DNA from: Pseudomonas mangrovi
GTDB lineage: Bacteria; Pseudomonadota; Gammaproteobacteria; Pseudomonadales; Pseudomonadaceae
Direction of reading: 5' to 3'
DNA length: 64,000 nucleotides
NCBI RefSeq assembly: GCF_003052585.1
Contig: NZ_QASN01000002.1
Coordinates: 310,001 to 374,000, forward strand
Made by a program: the position numbers and the translations under genes
Notes under the pieces: model-generated
The model's database searches: none
The model's input: only the letters and a program-made list of their open reading frames with translations
Told to the model about the DNA's origin: nothing
Shown here: one piece after another, positions 54,801 through 63,698 of the stretch
Layout of the letters: every line of letters starts with the position of its first letter
Numbering within the stretch: the first letter of the stretch is position 1

Positions 54801-56773
54801 AAGCTCCAGAAATAGTCGCGCCGCTCGCGCACCAGGCGCACCTTGAGGTCGTCGGCGGCGAGCTTGTTGCCGGCCACGTCGGCGACCAGTATCTCGAACT
54901 CGGCCAGGCTCTCGGCGTCCACCTCCTCGCCATCGTACAGGCCGCGCAGGCCCGGCAGACGTTCGGCCGGCCACACCGGCTGGATCAGCCGGCGGGTGAC
55001 GGCACGGCCACCGGACTCCTGCAGGCTGGCCTGCAGAATCAGATTCAGCGGCGAGCGCGCCTCGGCCCAGCGGCTTTCCATGACCACCTCGGCCTTGCCG
55101 TCGGCGTCCAGGGTCTGCTCGTCCAGCTCCAGGTCCTGGCTCAGTTCGGCCTCGCTGATCGAGCCGAACTGATAGCCCGGCAGGCTCTTCACCGCCTCCC
55201 GTGCCGGACGCACATAGAGCTGGCCGAGCAGGCGGTTGCCGGCTGCCGGTGCGCCATACAGATAGCGACCTTCGACCTGGAAGCGCGCATCCAGCCCCGG
55301 CGCGACCGGCGCGTCGCTGCCCTTGAGTTCGAGCGCCATGCGTTCGGGGAGGAAGTCCTCGACCATGACCTCGTACAGCTGCGGTTTGCCGTCACCAAGA
55401 TCGAAGAGCAGCTGCCAGCGTCCGGTCGGCGCTTCCTCGGCAAGCGGCAGCTGGTACTGGTAGAGCCCCGATTCGTCGGCATTCCAGACGAACTTGCGGC
55501 TGGTCTGCTCGTCCGGGCGACGGACCTCGACGCTCACCGGGCGCGGCTCGAGTACACGGCCGTCGGCATCGCGCAGCAAGGCGTTGAGCAGCACCGTCTC
55601 GCCGGGGCGATAGAGATCACGCGGGCCGAAGACGAAGAACTGCTGCGGATGCGCCGGCGCACCGCCGATATCGAACTCGGCCAGGTCCAGCGCCGGGCTG
55701 GTCAGGCGCAGCAGGCTGGTCTGCTCGCCCGAGCGTGCCAGCAGCACCTCGGCCTTGGGCGCCAGCGCCAGCTCCGCGTGGCCACTGCGGTCGGTCTTCG
55801 CGGTGCCGAGCACGCGACCCTCAGCGTCGAGCAATTCGAGCTCCACGCCGGATAGCGCACCGCCGCCGGCCAGGGCCTGGGTGAAGACATCGATGCGGCT
55901 GCCGAAGCGGTGTGCCGAGAGACCGATGTCACTGCGGCTGAACAAGGTCGCCGGTTGCGAGTAGTGGTAACTGCCGGCCTCGCGCATCACCGCCAGGTAG
56001 ACGCCCGGCTGGTTCAGCGCCTCGATGCCGGAGAGCGGCAGCAACACGGTCTCGCGGGTGTTGCGCGCAGGATTGAGATCGAAGCGGCCGCCATACACCA
56101 GCTCGGCCATCGGCAGCAGCTGGCGCGCATCCCAGCTGTCGAGGTTGGTCGCGCGGCCCCAGCGGGAAAGGAATGCCGGCAGCGCTTCGGCGCGGATGCG
56201 GAAAAACTCGACGTTGACCTGGTCGACGTTCAGCGCGATCACCGGCAGGCCTTCGGCCAGACGTGTGGGCAACAGCGAACCGCGACTGGCGAAGCCGACG
56301 CTCGGCTGCAGGTCGCGGGTTTCCAGACGCACTACCTGCTCCTGCGCCAGGCGCTCGCCGTTGACCGAACGCAACCCTGCATCCACCGTCAACACCAGCT
56401 TGCGCTTGGGTTCCAGCGGCCGCAGGGTCAACTCCGTCAGGTTGTCGGAGAGCTCCCAGGCACCGTCGACCTTGCCACTTTTGCTGTCGACCAGATGCAA
56501 GCGCTCGGCGAACGACTGCTCCGGGTCCAGCGGCACCGAGAAGGTCAGCGACAGTGCGCTGGCGCCCTGCAGCTGTACCTCCGAGGTATCCAGCAGCTGC
56601 AGCGGCTGCCCGGCGTGGCGGCTCGCGAGCGCCGCCAGATCACGCGCCGGCGCAGGCTTGGCCGAGGCGTCTGCAGCAACCGATGGCGGTGCGGCCGTGG
56701 TGGTGTCGGTGGAAGAATCACAGGCAGTGAGCAAGCTCAGTGCGAGCGCCAGAAGCAATCCTTTGTTCGGCAT
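51872..56773 (-). CDS. yfhM: Bacterial alpha-2-macroglobulin lipoprotein with thioester motif
   Basis: 1633-residue periplasmic lipoprotein, close to E. coli YfhM (ECAM) in length. The signal ends at lipobox Cys18 (LLTAC-DSSTD). Many beta-sandwich (MG) domains follow. The thioester motif Cys1164-Leu-Glu-Gln1167 (YPYGCLEQT) is intact, so the protein can trap proteases covalently. The alpha-helical toroid domain follows it and the receptor-like domain closes the chain. By family it is thought to guard the periplasm against proteases together with PbpC-mediated cell-wall repair. It is divergent from the diguanylate cyclase gene. Confidence 0.96.
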   Translation of the reverse strand: MPNKGLLLALALSLLTACDSSTDTTTAAPPSVAADASAKPAPARDLAALASRHAGQPLQLLDTSEVQLQGASALSLTFSVPLDPEQSFAERLHLVDSKSGKVDGAWELSDNLTELTLRPLEPKRKLVLTVDAGLRSVNGERLAQEQVVRLETRDLQPSVGFASRGSLLPTRLAEGLPVIALNVDQVNVEFFRIRAEALPAFLSRWGRATNLDSWDARQLLPMAELVYGGRFDLNPARNTRETVLLPLSGIEALNQPGVYLAVMREAGSYHYSQPATLFSRSDIGLSAHRFGSRIDVFTQALAGGGALSGVELELLDAEGRVLGTAKTDRSGHAELALAPKAEVLLARSGEQTSLLRLTSPALDLAEFDIGGAPAHPQQFFVFGPRDLYRPGETVLLNALLRDADGRVLEPRPVSVEVRRPDEQTSRKFVWNADESGLYQYQLPLAEEAPTGRWQLLFDLGDGKPQLYEVMVEDFLPERMALELKGSDAPVAPGLDARFQVEGRYLYGAPAAGNRLLGQLYVRPAREAVKSLPGYQFGSISEAELSQDLELDEQTLDADGKAEVVMESRWAEARSPLNLILQASLQESGGRAVTRRLIQPVWPAERLPGLRGLYDGEEVDAESLAEFEILVADVAGNKLAADDLKVRLVRERRDYFWSFSEDSGWSHNFNEKQLNMAEEKVSVSAGGTAKVSFPLEWGPYRVEVEDPATGLVSSLRVWAGWRWQDNAEGGAVRPDQVKLALDKPGYAEGETARITVTPPAAGKGYLMLESSEGPLWWQEIEVPAEGKSFDLPIDKDWARHDLYISALVIRPGERKTGVTPKRAVGLLHLPLDRAPRKLALELEGPQKMRPNQPLKVQVQARNADGSPAREAHVLVAAVDSGILNITEFKTPDPFAGLFGRKAYAADQLDVYGQLIEAGQGRLASLAFGGDAALAAGGKKPDSSVLIVALQSQPLKLDEQGRGEVSLDIPDFNGELRLMGQVWTDERYGSAEAKTVVAAPVVAELAAPRFLAGGDQTSLALDVSNLSGAAQTLKVSLVSEGQIELTGTAGSELQLADGERRTLSIPVRALGGLGQGVLRLKVEGLQLPDETLAPLEREWRLGVRPAWPAQLVHYRTVLKDQPWELPADALAAFEPAGLEARLSLSSRPPLNLGEQIRALKAYPYGCLEQTTSGLYPSLYADAALLKRLGLTGEPDEQRRKSIELGIERLLGMQRHNGSFGLWGADGSEEHWLTAYVTDFLLRAREQGFGVPDEALKKASERLLRYLQEPSLIDVPYSSDRDHSRFAVQAYAGYVLARSEQAPLGSLRSLFERREQSLSGLPLVHLAVALQRMGDAPRADQALQAGLATGRKENLWLDDYGSPLRDQALMLALLQEHDMATDRVERRLFDLADTLAGRRWLSTQESNALFLAGRGLLSKPEPSWSATLDVAGQTRVLNPQQAELKLEGALLQVPLSISSPGEAALYQRLTLSGYPARAPEAVGENLEIRREYLGMDGRRIDLNNLASGELVLVHIALNADEQVPDALVVDLLPAGLELENQNLANGAASLEDAGGAVKEWLESMAAAGIKHQEFRDDRYVAALALSPYETTHLLYLARAVTPGSYRVPPPQVESMYRPQWRALGTSPGQLVVRPRD

Positions 56774-56951
56774 GGATCACGCTCTCGAAAGAGGACGGGG
56801 AAGGAAGCCGGCACTATAGCCAAAAGCCCCCGTGGCAGACGAGCGGCGCTCGGCAAAATGGATGAACAGTCGAATGTCGGCCGAGTACGTCCGTGGCTAT
56901 GCTGTCCGTCTCAGGCAGACCTATCCCTTCCAACCGGCCAGGAAGCAACCC

Positions 56952-57995
56952 ATGCAAAACCCCGAGCTGTTTCTGCAGGAAGCCCGTCGTCAGCAGGCAC
57001 TGGATGATCTGCAACTGCTGGACACACCCACCGACCGCAATCTGGACGCCCTGACCCGCGTGGCACGCGACCTTTTCGAGGTGCAGACCGTGCTGGTCTC
57101 GCTGGTCGACCGTGATCGGCAGTGGTTCAAGAGTCGCCAGGGCATGGATCTGACGGAAACCCCGCGCTCGGTGTCGTTCTGCGCCCACGCCGTGGCCAGC
57201 AACACGCCGCTGATCGTCGAGGACACGCTGCAGGACCCGCGCTTCGCCGACCATCCGCTGGTTCTGGGGCCGCCCTATATCCGCTTCTATGCGGGCGAGC
57301 TGATCCACGCCGAGGACGGCCAGCCGCTCGGCACCCTCTGCCTGATCGATCCGTTTCCGCGCATCTTCGACGAGCGCCAGCAACAGCACCTGCGCGACCT
57401 GACGCTGCTGGGAGAAGGCTGCATTCACCTGCACGGCCATTCCAGCCAGGCCCGCCACCTGCGCGACGAACTGGACCGCGAACAGCGCCGCAGCCTGCTC
57501 GACCCGCTGACCCAACTGTGGAACCGCGCCGGTCTGCAGCACTTCCTGCCCGTCCAGCTCGATCAGGCCCGCGCCAGGGGACGCCAGCTGGGCGTGCTGT
57601 TCTGCGACCTGGATCACTTCAAAGCGGTCAACGACAGCTACGGGCATGCGGCCGGAGACCAGGTCTTGTGGCAGAGTGCCCGGCGCATGCAGGAGGCACT
57701 GCGCCCCGATGACATTCTGACGAGGTACGGCGGGGAAGAATTCATGCTGCTGGTTCAGGTCCATGACGAACAGGAGCTGATGCGCGTCGCCGAACGCGTC
57801 CGGCTCGCGCTGGCCGGAAAGCCTGTGGAACTCGAGAATGGCCCGCTGCGGCAGACCATGAGCGTGGGCTGTACCCTGATCGGCGCCGATGAGCCGGCCG
57901 AACAGGCGCTAAAGCGTGCGGATCAGGCACTCTATCGAGCCAAAGGTAGCGGTCGTGATCGCTGCGAGCTGGCTCGCTCCGGAGAGGCCGCATGA
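56952..57995 (+). CDS. GAF-domain diguanylate cyclase
   Basis: 347-residue cytoplasmic cyclase. The GAF domain (about 20-160) includes FEVQTVLVSLVDRDRQWFKS, SFCAHAVASNTPLIVEDTLQDPRF and YAGELIHAEDGQPLGTLCLID, a common sensor form in Pseudomonas. The GGDEF domain (about 180-340) has an intact GGEEF at 260-264 and I-site Arg251-Pro-Asp-Asp254, so it should make c-di-GMP under product inhibition. The ATG at 56952 has GGAAGC upstream; the longer frame to 56832 is not needed. It overlaps the DUF2214 gene by ATGA. Confidence 0.93.
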   Translation: MQNPELFLQEARRQQALDDLQLLDTPTDRNLDALTRVARDLFEVQTVLVSLVDRDRQWFKSRQGMDLTETPRSVSFCAHAVASNTPLIVEDTLQDPRFADHPLVLGPPYIRFYAGELIHAEDGQPLGTLCLIDPFPRIFDERQQQHLRDLTLLGEGCIHLHGHSSQARHLRDELDREQRRSLLDPLTQLWNRAGLQHFLPVQLDQARARGRQLGVLFCDLDHFKAVNDSYGHAAGDQVLWQSARRMQEALRPDDILTRYGGEEFMLLVQVHDEQELMRVAERVRLALAGKPVELENGPLRQTMSVGCTLIGADEPAEQALKRADQALYRAKGSGRDRCELARSGEAA

Positions 57996-58444
57996 GCTAC
58001 GCCGGCGCCGCCCACCTTCACTACTTCACCATCGCCCTGCTGCTCGGCCTGCTGCTGGCCGAATTTGCCCAGTTGCGTCAGCAGCTTTCGCCGCGCCGCG
58101 GCTGGGCCCTGCTGTTCACCGACCTGGCCTACGGCGTCAGCGCCGGACTGGTACTGACCACTGGCCTGATCCGCCTGATCTGGTTCGGCAAGGGCCTGGA
58201 CTACTACCTCATGAACAGCTTCTTCTACCTGAAGATGGGACTGTTTCTACTGGTATCGATGCTGTCGATCCTGCCGACCTTCGTCTTCCTCGGCTGGCGC
58301 GCGTCGCTGCGCGCCGGCGAGTCGCCACGACTGGACCGCCGCCGGCTGCTGCAACTGCGCCTGACCATGGTGGTGGAGCTGCTCGCCCTGCTGGGGATGG
58401 TCGCGGCCGCCGCGCTGATGGCGCGCGGCCACGGCCAGTTCTGA
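57992..58444 (+). CDS. DUF2214 integral membrane protein
   Basis: 150-residue inner-membrane protein with four hydrophobic segments (about 10-28, 48-68, 78-100, 125-145). Histidine-bearing helix 1 (GAAHLHYFTIALLLGLLLAEF) and GKGLDYYLMNSFFYLKMGLFLLVSML fit the DUF2214 family. It is translationally coupled to the upstream diguanylate cyclase by ATGA, which suggests joint function or joint regulation. It ends 6 bases from the stop of convergent speA. Function unknown; heme or quinone binding through the histidines is speculation. Confidence 0.87.
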   Translation: MSYAGAAHLHYFTIALLLGLLLAEFAQLRQQLSPRRGWALLFTDLAYGVSAGLVLTTGLIRLIWFGKGLDYYLMNSFFYLKMGLFLLVSMLSILPTFVFLGWRASLRAGESPRLDRRRLLQLRLTMVVELLALLGMVAAAALMARGHGQF

Positions 58445-58450
58445 GGCGGC

Positions 58451-60361
58451 TCAGCCGCTCAGGTAGGACGAGCGGGTCAGGCCCAGACGCAGGGCGTCGA
58501 GGAAGCTGGTGCGCTCACGGGCGCTGAGCGGTGCGCTGGCGACCTTGTCACGGTAGAAGGCCATCAGCTCCTCCGGCGACAGGTGCACGTAGCGCAGCAT
58601 GTCCTCGATGCTGTCGTGGGTCTCGATGCCGGCGTGATAGACGCTGCCGTCGTCGCGCTGGTAGATGTTCACCGAGTCGGTGTCGCCGAACAGGTTGTGC
58701 ATGTCGCCGAGAATTTCCTGGTAGGCGCCGACCAGGAAGATCCCCAGCAGGTAGTCCTCGCCCTCGCGCAGCGGATGCACCGGCAGGCTGGTTTCGATGC
58801 TCTGCTCGTCGACGTACTGGCGGATCTTGCCGTCCGAGTCGCAGGTGAGGTCCTGCAGCACCGCGCGGCGCAGCGGCTCCTCGTCGAGCCGATCGAGCGG
58901 CAGGATCGGCAGGATCTGGCCGATGGCCCAGGTGTCGGGCAGGCTCTGGAACACCGAGAAGTTGCAGATGTACTTGTCGGCGAGCTTGTCGTTGAGTTCG
59001 TCGAGAATCTGCCGGTGCGAGCGCTGGTGCGCCTTCAGCGAGTCGTGCAGACGACGGCAGAGCGCGTAGTAGCACTGCTCGGCCAGTGCCTTCTGCGGCA
59101 GGCTGACCTTGCCCAGGGCGTAGTGCGCAGCAACCTCGGCGATGTAGTGCGAGGCCCGCCAGTAGGTTTCGGTGACACGCTCCGGATCGGTCGGCCCGAG
59201 CAGGTCGGCCAGGTTGCGCAGGCTTTCCGGCAGGGCCTCGTAGTCGTCGATCTGCGGCAGCTCGTCGTTGTGTCGCTCGACATCGGTCACCTGCACCACC
59301 AGCAGCGCATGGTGCGCGGTCAGCGCCCGGCCGCTCTCCGAGAAGATGTGCGGATGCGGCAGCTCCTGGGCATCGCAGAATTCCTTGAGCATGCCGACCA
59401 CGGTGGCCGCGTAGTCGTCCATGTCGTAGTTGATCGAGCTGGGATTGCGCGAGTGGGTGCCGTCGTAGTCGACGCCAAGCCCGCCACCGACGTCGACGTG
59501 ATCCACCGGCAGCCCGAGACCGCGCAGCTCGGCGTAGTAGCGGATCGCCTCGCGAAAACCATGCTGATAATCAGCCAGATTGGCGATCTGCGAGCCCATG
59601 TGGAAATGCAGCAGGCGGATACCCTGGTCCAGCCCGGCGTCGCGGAAGTGCTCGATCACCGCCAGCAGTTGCGCGGCGGAAAGCCCGAACTTGGACTTCT
59701 CGCCGCCGGTGTCGGCCCACTTCGAGGAGGCCAGCGACGACAGCCGCACGCGCAGGCCGATCTGCGGCGCCACCCCGAGGGCCTTGGCCTCCTCGATCAC
59801 CAGGGGTACCTCGGACTCCTTCTCGATGACGATGAACACCGAGTGGCCGAGCTTCTGTCCGATCAGCGCCAGACGGATGAACTCGCGGTCCTTGTAGCCG
59901 TTGCAGACGATGGTGCCGCCCTTCGGCGCCAGCGCCAGCACCGCCAGCAGTTCGGGCTTGGAGCCGGCCTCGAGACCGACCGGCACGCCGGGTGTGGCGA
60001 TCAGGCTCTCGATCACCGCTTCCTGCTGGTTGACCTTGATCGGGTAGAGCGCGGTGTAGCCGGCCTGGTAGTCGAGCCGCTGGATCTGCGTGGCGAAGAC
60101 GCCGGTCAAGCGGCGCAGGCGATCCTGGAGAATGTCGGGAAAGCGCACCAGCAGCGGCAGGGTCAGGCCGGACTGGCGCAGCGCCTGGATCTGTTCGGCC
60201 AGATCGATCGGCTGATCGGCGCTGGCATTGGGGCGCACCTCGAGGCGGCCGGCGTCGCTGATCGCGAAGTAGCCGGCACCCCAGTGGCGGATGCCGTAGA
60301 CACTGCGGCTGTCCGCTGCGCTCCACTGGCCTTCTGCCTTGCGCGTACGTCTTGTAGCCAT
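58451..60361 (-). CDS. speA: Biosynthetic arginine decarboxylase
   Basis: 636-residue PLP enzyme converting arginine to agmatine for polyamine synthesis. The PLP-lysine motif YPIKVNQQ is near 105-112, the barrel continues with [11 protein letters not shown] and NGYKDREFI, the glycine-rich [15 protein letters not shown] follows, and [21 protein letters not shown] lies near the C-terminal domain. All are typical of SpeA. The ATG at 60361 (MATRRTRK) is used; the open frame extends 15 codons further without similarity. It is convergent with DUF2214. Confidence 0.97.
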   Translation of the reverse strand: MATRRTRKAEGQWSAADSRSVYGIRHWGAGYFAISDAGRLEVRPNASADQPIDLAEQIQALRQSGLTLPLLVRFPDILQDRLRRLTGVFATQIQRLDYQAGYTALYPIKVNQQEAVIESLIATPGVPVGLEAGSKPELLAVLALAPKGGTIVCNGYKDREFIRLALIGQKLGHSVFIVIEKESEVPLVIEEAKALGVAPQIGLRVRLSSLASSKWADTGGEKSKFGLSAAQLLAVIEHFRDAGLDQGIRLLHFHMGSQIANLADYQHGFREAIRYYAELRGLGLPVDHVDVGGGLGVDYDGTHSRNPSSINYDMDDYAATVVGMLKEFCDAQELPHPHIFSESGRALTAHHALLVVQVTDVERHNDELPQIDDYEALPESLRNLADLLGPTDPERVTETYWRASHYIAEVAAHYALGKVSLPQKALAEQCYYALCRRLHDSLKAHQRSHRQILDELNDKLADKYICNFSVFQSLPDTWAIGQILPILPLDRLDEEPLRRAVLQDLTCDSDGKIRQYVDEQSIETSLPVHPLREGEDYLLGIFLVGAYQEILGDMHNLFGDTDSVNIYQRDDGSVYHAGIETHDSIEDMLRYVHLSPEELMAFYRDKVASAPLSARERTSFLDALRLGLTRSSYLSG

Positions 60362-60440
60362 GCGTGTTCCCCTGATTGCAATTGCGATGAGTGCTGTTGC
60401 GGACAATAGCCGAGACAGGCGGTTCAGACGTCAGCGCGAT

Positions 60441-61361
60441 TCAGCTAGCGGCCGACAGGGCCAGGCAGCCACGCAACTGCTGCGGCTCGACGCGCTCGAC
60501 ACCCGCCCAGCGCAAGCGAGTATCCCAGGCACTGACCTGCTGCAAGCGCAGGACGAACGCGCGGTGACCCGGCATCGGAATGACTCGCTCGCCGGCATAG
60601 TCGCAGTGCTCGGTACCCATGATCAGGCGCTTCTGTCCGGCGCGCCGGGCCTGCTGGTCGAGATAGGCCTGCAGCGCTTGCAGATCGGCTATTTCCGCGC
60701 GTAATCCGGGCGTCAGCGCTTCGTCCAGCAAGCGCGCCTCTGCCGGCGCCGACAGCCCCTCGGGCACCCGCACCAGCACCCGATCACCGACCAGCGCCGG
60801 CACACCCAGCGCGACCAGTGCCGCATGCAGCTGCTCGACCGGCGCACGCGGTGCGGGCGGCGAATGCAGCGATATGATCAGCGCCGCCGCCCGTTGATTC
60901 TGCTCGGCGATCCTCTGTTCCCGATGTCCGTGAGCAACCAGCAGCGTGGCGACGCCCGCCAGGACTATCAGCGCGACGACCCAGCCGAGCATCGGAGACC
61001 GCTGATCACGCCGCTCGATCAGCCGGGTCATCGGCAGATCGGCACAGTAGCTCGACAGTTCAACCGGCAGCTCGCGTGCGTCCAGCCATACCACCCCGCG
61101 TTCGCGGCAGCGGCGCCGTTGCGGTTCGGTCAACGCCTGCTCGGCCAGCAGCCAGAGAGTCGACTCGCCCGGTTCGCCTCCCGCCATGACACGACGCGCA
61201 CGCAGCACACGCAAGGGCGGCAGATCGCCGACATCGCGCAACAGCAACAGGTCGCGCAGATCGCGGGCCGACCAGGTCAGCTGAAATGCCAGTTGCCAGT
61301 ACTCTCCCTCTAGCAGGAGAGGCTCGCCGGTGAATGCCGTGTCGGCACTGCTCTGGTGCAT
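60441..61361 (-). CDS. Hypothetical protein with a single central membrane helix
   Basis: 306 residues, family not recognised. A charged, Leu/Arg-rich cytoplasmic first half (to about 123) is followed by one membrane segment (about 125-144, LGWVVALIVLAGVATLLVAHG) and a second soluble half that contains a cluster of Ala/Leu/Val helices. AAGGAG lies 5-6 bases before the ATG at 61361; a GTG at 61367 is an alternative. It lies between speA and the SUI1 gene on the same strand, 24 bases after the latter. Confidence 0.78.
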   Translation of the reverse strand: MHQSSADTAFTGEPLLLEGEYWQLAFQLTWSARDLRDLLLLRDVGDLPPLRVLRARRVMAGGEPGESTLWLLAEQALTEPQRRRCRERGVVWLDARELPVELSSYCADLPMTRLIERRDQRSPMLGWVVALIVLAGVATLLVAHGHREQRIAEQNQRAAALIISLHSPPAPRAPVEQLHAALVALGVPALVGDRVLVRVPEGLSAPAEARLLDEALTPGLRAEIADLQALQAYLDQQARRAGQKRLIMGTEHCDYAGERVIPMPGHRAFVLRLQQVSAWDTRLRWAGVERVEPQQLRGCLALSAAS

Positions 61362-61384
61362 TCGCACTCCTTGTGCTGGCGGTT

Positions 61385-61756
61385 TCAGCCGCCGGATTTG
61401 ACGGCCTTGAAACCGCGTTTGTGCAATTCGCCAAGCAACAACTCGACGTGCTCGCCCTGAATCTCGATGACACCATCCTTCAACGAGCCACCGCAGCCGC
61501 AGCGTTTCTTCAGCGCCGTCGCCAGTTCGCGCAGCGCTGCTTCGGCCAGCGGCACGCCACTGATGGTGGTCACGGTCTTGCCGCCGCGCCCCTTGGTTTC
61601 GCGGCGAACACGTGCCACGCCATCACCACTGGGCACGGATTGCCGGGCACAGATGCAGGCGTCGGCCGGCTGCGAGCAGTCCGGGCAGTGGCGCCCACCG
61701 TCGGTGGAATAGACCAGCCCGCCAAGCGCGGCGAGCGAGGAGAGTTTCTTGGCCAT
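61385..61756 (-). CDS. yciH: SUI1/eIF1-like translation factor YciH
   Basis: 123-residue protein. An N-terminal part with a CxxC/CxC group (HCPDCSQPADACIC, about 24-37) is followed by the SUI1 domain (about 48-120: RVRRETKGRGGKTVTTISG, LAEAALRELATALKKRCGCGGSLKDGVIEIQG). The SUI1 fold and GRGGK-type loop identify the YciH family, thought to affect start-codon fidelity. The ATG at 61756 is used as in relatives (MAKKLSSLAALGGLVYSTD). By remembered gene order it is the PA4840 equivalent near speA. Confidence 0.95.
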   Translation of the reverse strand: MAKKLSSLAALGGLVYSTDGGRHCPDCSQPADACICARQSVPSGDGVARVRRETKGRGGKTVTTISGVPLAEAALRELATALKKRCGCGGSLKDGVIEIQGEHVELLLGELHKRGFKAVKSGG

Positions 61757-61818
61757 GGCAACTCCGTCGGCAGGACATGGGCGAAGGCCGGGCAATTTAC
61801 CAGCATCGCCGCCTGCGG

Positions 61819-62355
61819 TCAGCGCGCAGGCGCCAGGCAGCGCAGCCAGGCTTCCAGCGTGTCAGGGCAGACCGGCTGCTCGCGCACCAGTCGCGCCACG
61901 GCCGGCGGCGCGAGGAAGCGCGCCTCCAGTACCTCCTCCGGCTGCAGGCGCAACGCAGCGTCGCTCACTGCCGAGTAGACATAGCACCAGAGTCGGTTGT
62001 CCGGTCTGTCGAAGAACAAGCTGCCGTGGGACTGCAGCTCGACACCGGCGATCCCCAGCTCCTCCTCCAGCTCCCGAGCCGCGGCCGCAGGGCAGTCTTC
62101 CCCCGCCCCGACCATGCCGCCAGCGGCCAGATCCCAGTATCCGGGATAGAGCGCCTTGCTCAGCGTGCGCCGGTGCACACAGAGCAGGCCCTGGGAGTTG
62201 AACAGGAAGATGAAGGTGCCACGACCGATCAGCCCTCGCTCGCGCAGCTCAGCGCGGGGCAGCGCGCCGAGCGGCTGATCCTGCTCATCGACCCAGAGCA
62301 CCAGCTCGGCGTCCGAGGCGGCGCGATGTGCCGCCTCGCGTACCTCGGCACTCAC
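61819..62355 (-). CDS. Nudix hydrolase, YfcD-like
   Basis: 178 residues. The Nudix box G-x5-E-x7-REUxEExGU is complete: GGMVGAGEDCPAAAARELEE then ELGI (about 90-112). The N-terminal VLWVDEQDQPLGALPRAELRERGLIGRGTFIF is typical of YfcD/isopentenyl-diphosphate-isomerase-like Nudix proteins. The start is a GTG at 62355 that overlaps the DUF2333 stop as GTGA; no in-frame ATG gives a better N-terminus, and the 178-residue length matches YfcD. Substrate unknown. Confidence 0.9.
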   Translation of the reverse strand: MSAEVREAAHRAASDAELVLWVDEQDQPLGALPRAELRERGLIGRGTFIFLFNSQGLLCVHRRTLSKALYPGYWDLAAGGMVGAGEDCPAAAARELEEELGIAGVELQSHGSLFFDRPDNRLWCYVYSAVSDAALRLQPEEVLEARFLAPPAVARLVREQPVCPDTLEAWLRCLAPAR

Positions 62356-63410
62356 CCCTGCGACAGCAGCTGGCGCAGATCGATCAGCGCGGCACTGGCG
62401 CGCGACAGGTAGTTGGCCATCACCAGCGAGTGGTTGGCGAGCATGCCGTAACCGCTGCCATTGAGGACCATCGGACTCCACAGCGGCTCCTGCGAGGCTT
62501 CCAGCTCACGAATGATCTGGCGCAGGCTGACGGTGGCGTTCTTCTTCGCCAGCACGTCGGCGAAATCCACCTCGATCGCGCGCAGCAGATGCGACAACGC
62601 CCAGGCCTGCCCGCGCGCCTCGTAGAAGACGTCATCGATCTCCAGCCAGGGCGTTTCGTAGATTTCTTCATCGAACTTCGGCACGACCCCAGGAGCGCCG
62701 GCGGCTTCGGTGTTCAGCCGGACCTGGCCGACACTCGCAGACAGGCGCTGGGACAGCGAGCCGAGACGCGTCGCGGCATCGCCGAGCCAGTTGTTCAGGT
62801 TGTCGGCACGGGTGTGGAACTGCGCCTGGGACTGGCCCGGATCGGACAGGCGTGCCTGATAGCGATCGAGCGCACGGATGGCACGGGCGTATTCATCCTC
62901 GCTGGCCGGAAACGCCCAGCTGTCATTGTCGAAGTTGAACAGCGGCTCGGCCTTGGCCAGATCCGGGTCTTCGCTGGACTGCGACTGCGAACGGGAAAAG
63001 TCCTTGCGCAAGGCGCGGGCCATGTCGCGGACCTGGATCAGCACGCCATATTCCCAGTTGGAAATGTTGTCCAGCCAGATCCCCGGCGGCGCGATGTCGT
63101 TGGAGATGTAGCCGCCCGGCTTGTCGAGCAGGGTGGAGGCGACGGTCTTGAGGGTTTCCACCGTGGTGTAGCCGTTCACCAGTTGACGCTGCTTCTGCTC
63201 GGCGCTCTGCTGCGCCTGCTGCTGGACCGGGAACATGTCCGGCTCCTGACTCCAGTACCAGCCGACCAGAGCACTGATCAGCAGATAGACCAACAGGATC
63301 AGCAACACGCCACGACCGAGCCAGCCACCGGCGAAGTAGCTCTGGGTGTCCTCGACCGAGTTGTCGACGCGCCCGCGCCAGCGGGTGGCGAGATTCTTCC
63401 ATTGCGGCAT
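62352..63410 (-). CDS. DUF2333 family membrane-anchored protein
   Basis: 352 residues. A single membrane segment (about 29-50, GWLGRGVLLILLVYLLISALVG) follows a short charged N-terminus; the rest is helical and soluble (periplasmic), with PGGYISNDIAPPGIWLDNISNWEYGVL and VPKFDEEIYETPWLEIDDVFYEARGQAWAL as conspicuous conserved-looking stretches. The ATG at 63410 is chosen over the open frame to 63518. It is the first gene of the probable DUF2333-Nudix coupled pair and is divergent from the GcbA-like gene. Function unknown. Confidence 0.92.
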   Translation of the reverse strand: MPQWKNLATRWRGRVDNSVEDTQSYFAGGWLGRGVLLILLVYLLISALVGWYWSQEPDMFPVQQQAQQSAEQKQRQLVNGYTTVETLKTVASTLLDKPGGYISNDIAPPGIWLDNISNWEYGVLIQVRDMARALRKDFSRSQSQSSEDPDLAKAEPLFNFDNDSWAFPASEDEYARAIRALDRYQARLSDPGQSQAQFHTRADNLNNWLGDAATRLGSLSQRLSASVGQVRLNTEAAGAPGVVPKFDEEIYETPWLEIDDVFYEARGQAWALSHLLRAIEVDFADVLAKKNATVSLRQIIRELEASQEPLWSPMVLNGSGYGMLANHSLVMANYLSRASAALIDLRQLLSQG

Positions 63411-63698
63411 GAGAAAAAGGTCCTTGCGCTGAGATACATGAAGACACGCGCCCGTCTGACGGGCGGCCCTCGCACTATAGGCGAAAGGCGCGCTGCCGCG
63501 CAGCGGCATGTCCAGCACCGGTTCCTGCCCAAGATGTCAGAAACAGGTATAAAAGACGCATAATCGACGTCAATGGTCCGACGCGAAACGCGAGATCGCG
63601 TGATAGCATAGAGCCATCATTATTGATCAGGGCGTTGCGCCACTGTCTACCGACTCTGCACAACGCGAAAAAGTCCAAGTCCGTTCGACACGCGAGCC
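63411..63698. promoter_or_regulatory. Divergent intergenic region DUF2333 / GcbA-like gene
   Basis: 288 bases. TATAAA (63548-63553) and CATAAT (63559-63564) are candidate -10 elements for the plus-strand gene; the implied leader is about 130 bases. No convincing -35, operator or riboswitch fold was recognised. Confidence 0.35.

Noticed and set aside
51245..55855. Very long open frame (about 1536 codons) on the plus strand opposite yfhM
   Set aside because: It is antisense to a secure alpha-2-macroglobulin gene; stop codons are rare by chance in GC-rich coding DNA and the translation is Gln/Arg/Leu/Ala-rich with no domain.
58583..60409. 608-codon frame opposite speA
   Set aside because: Shadow of arginine decarboxylase; no recognisable motif.
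63475..63678. 67-codon minus-strand frame upstream of the GcbA-like gene
   Set aside because: No ribosome site, no family resemblance, and it covers the expected promoter of the divergent genes.
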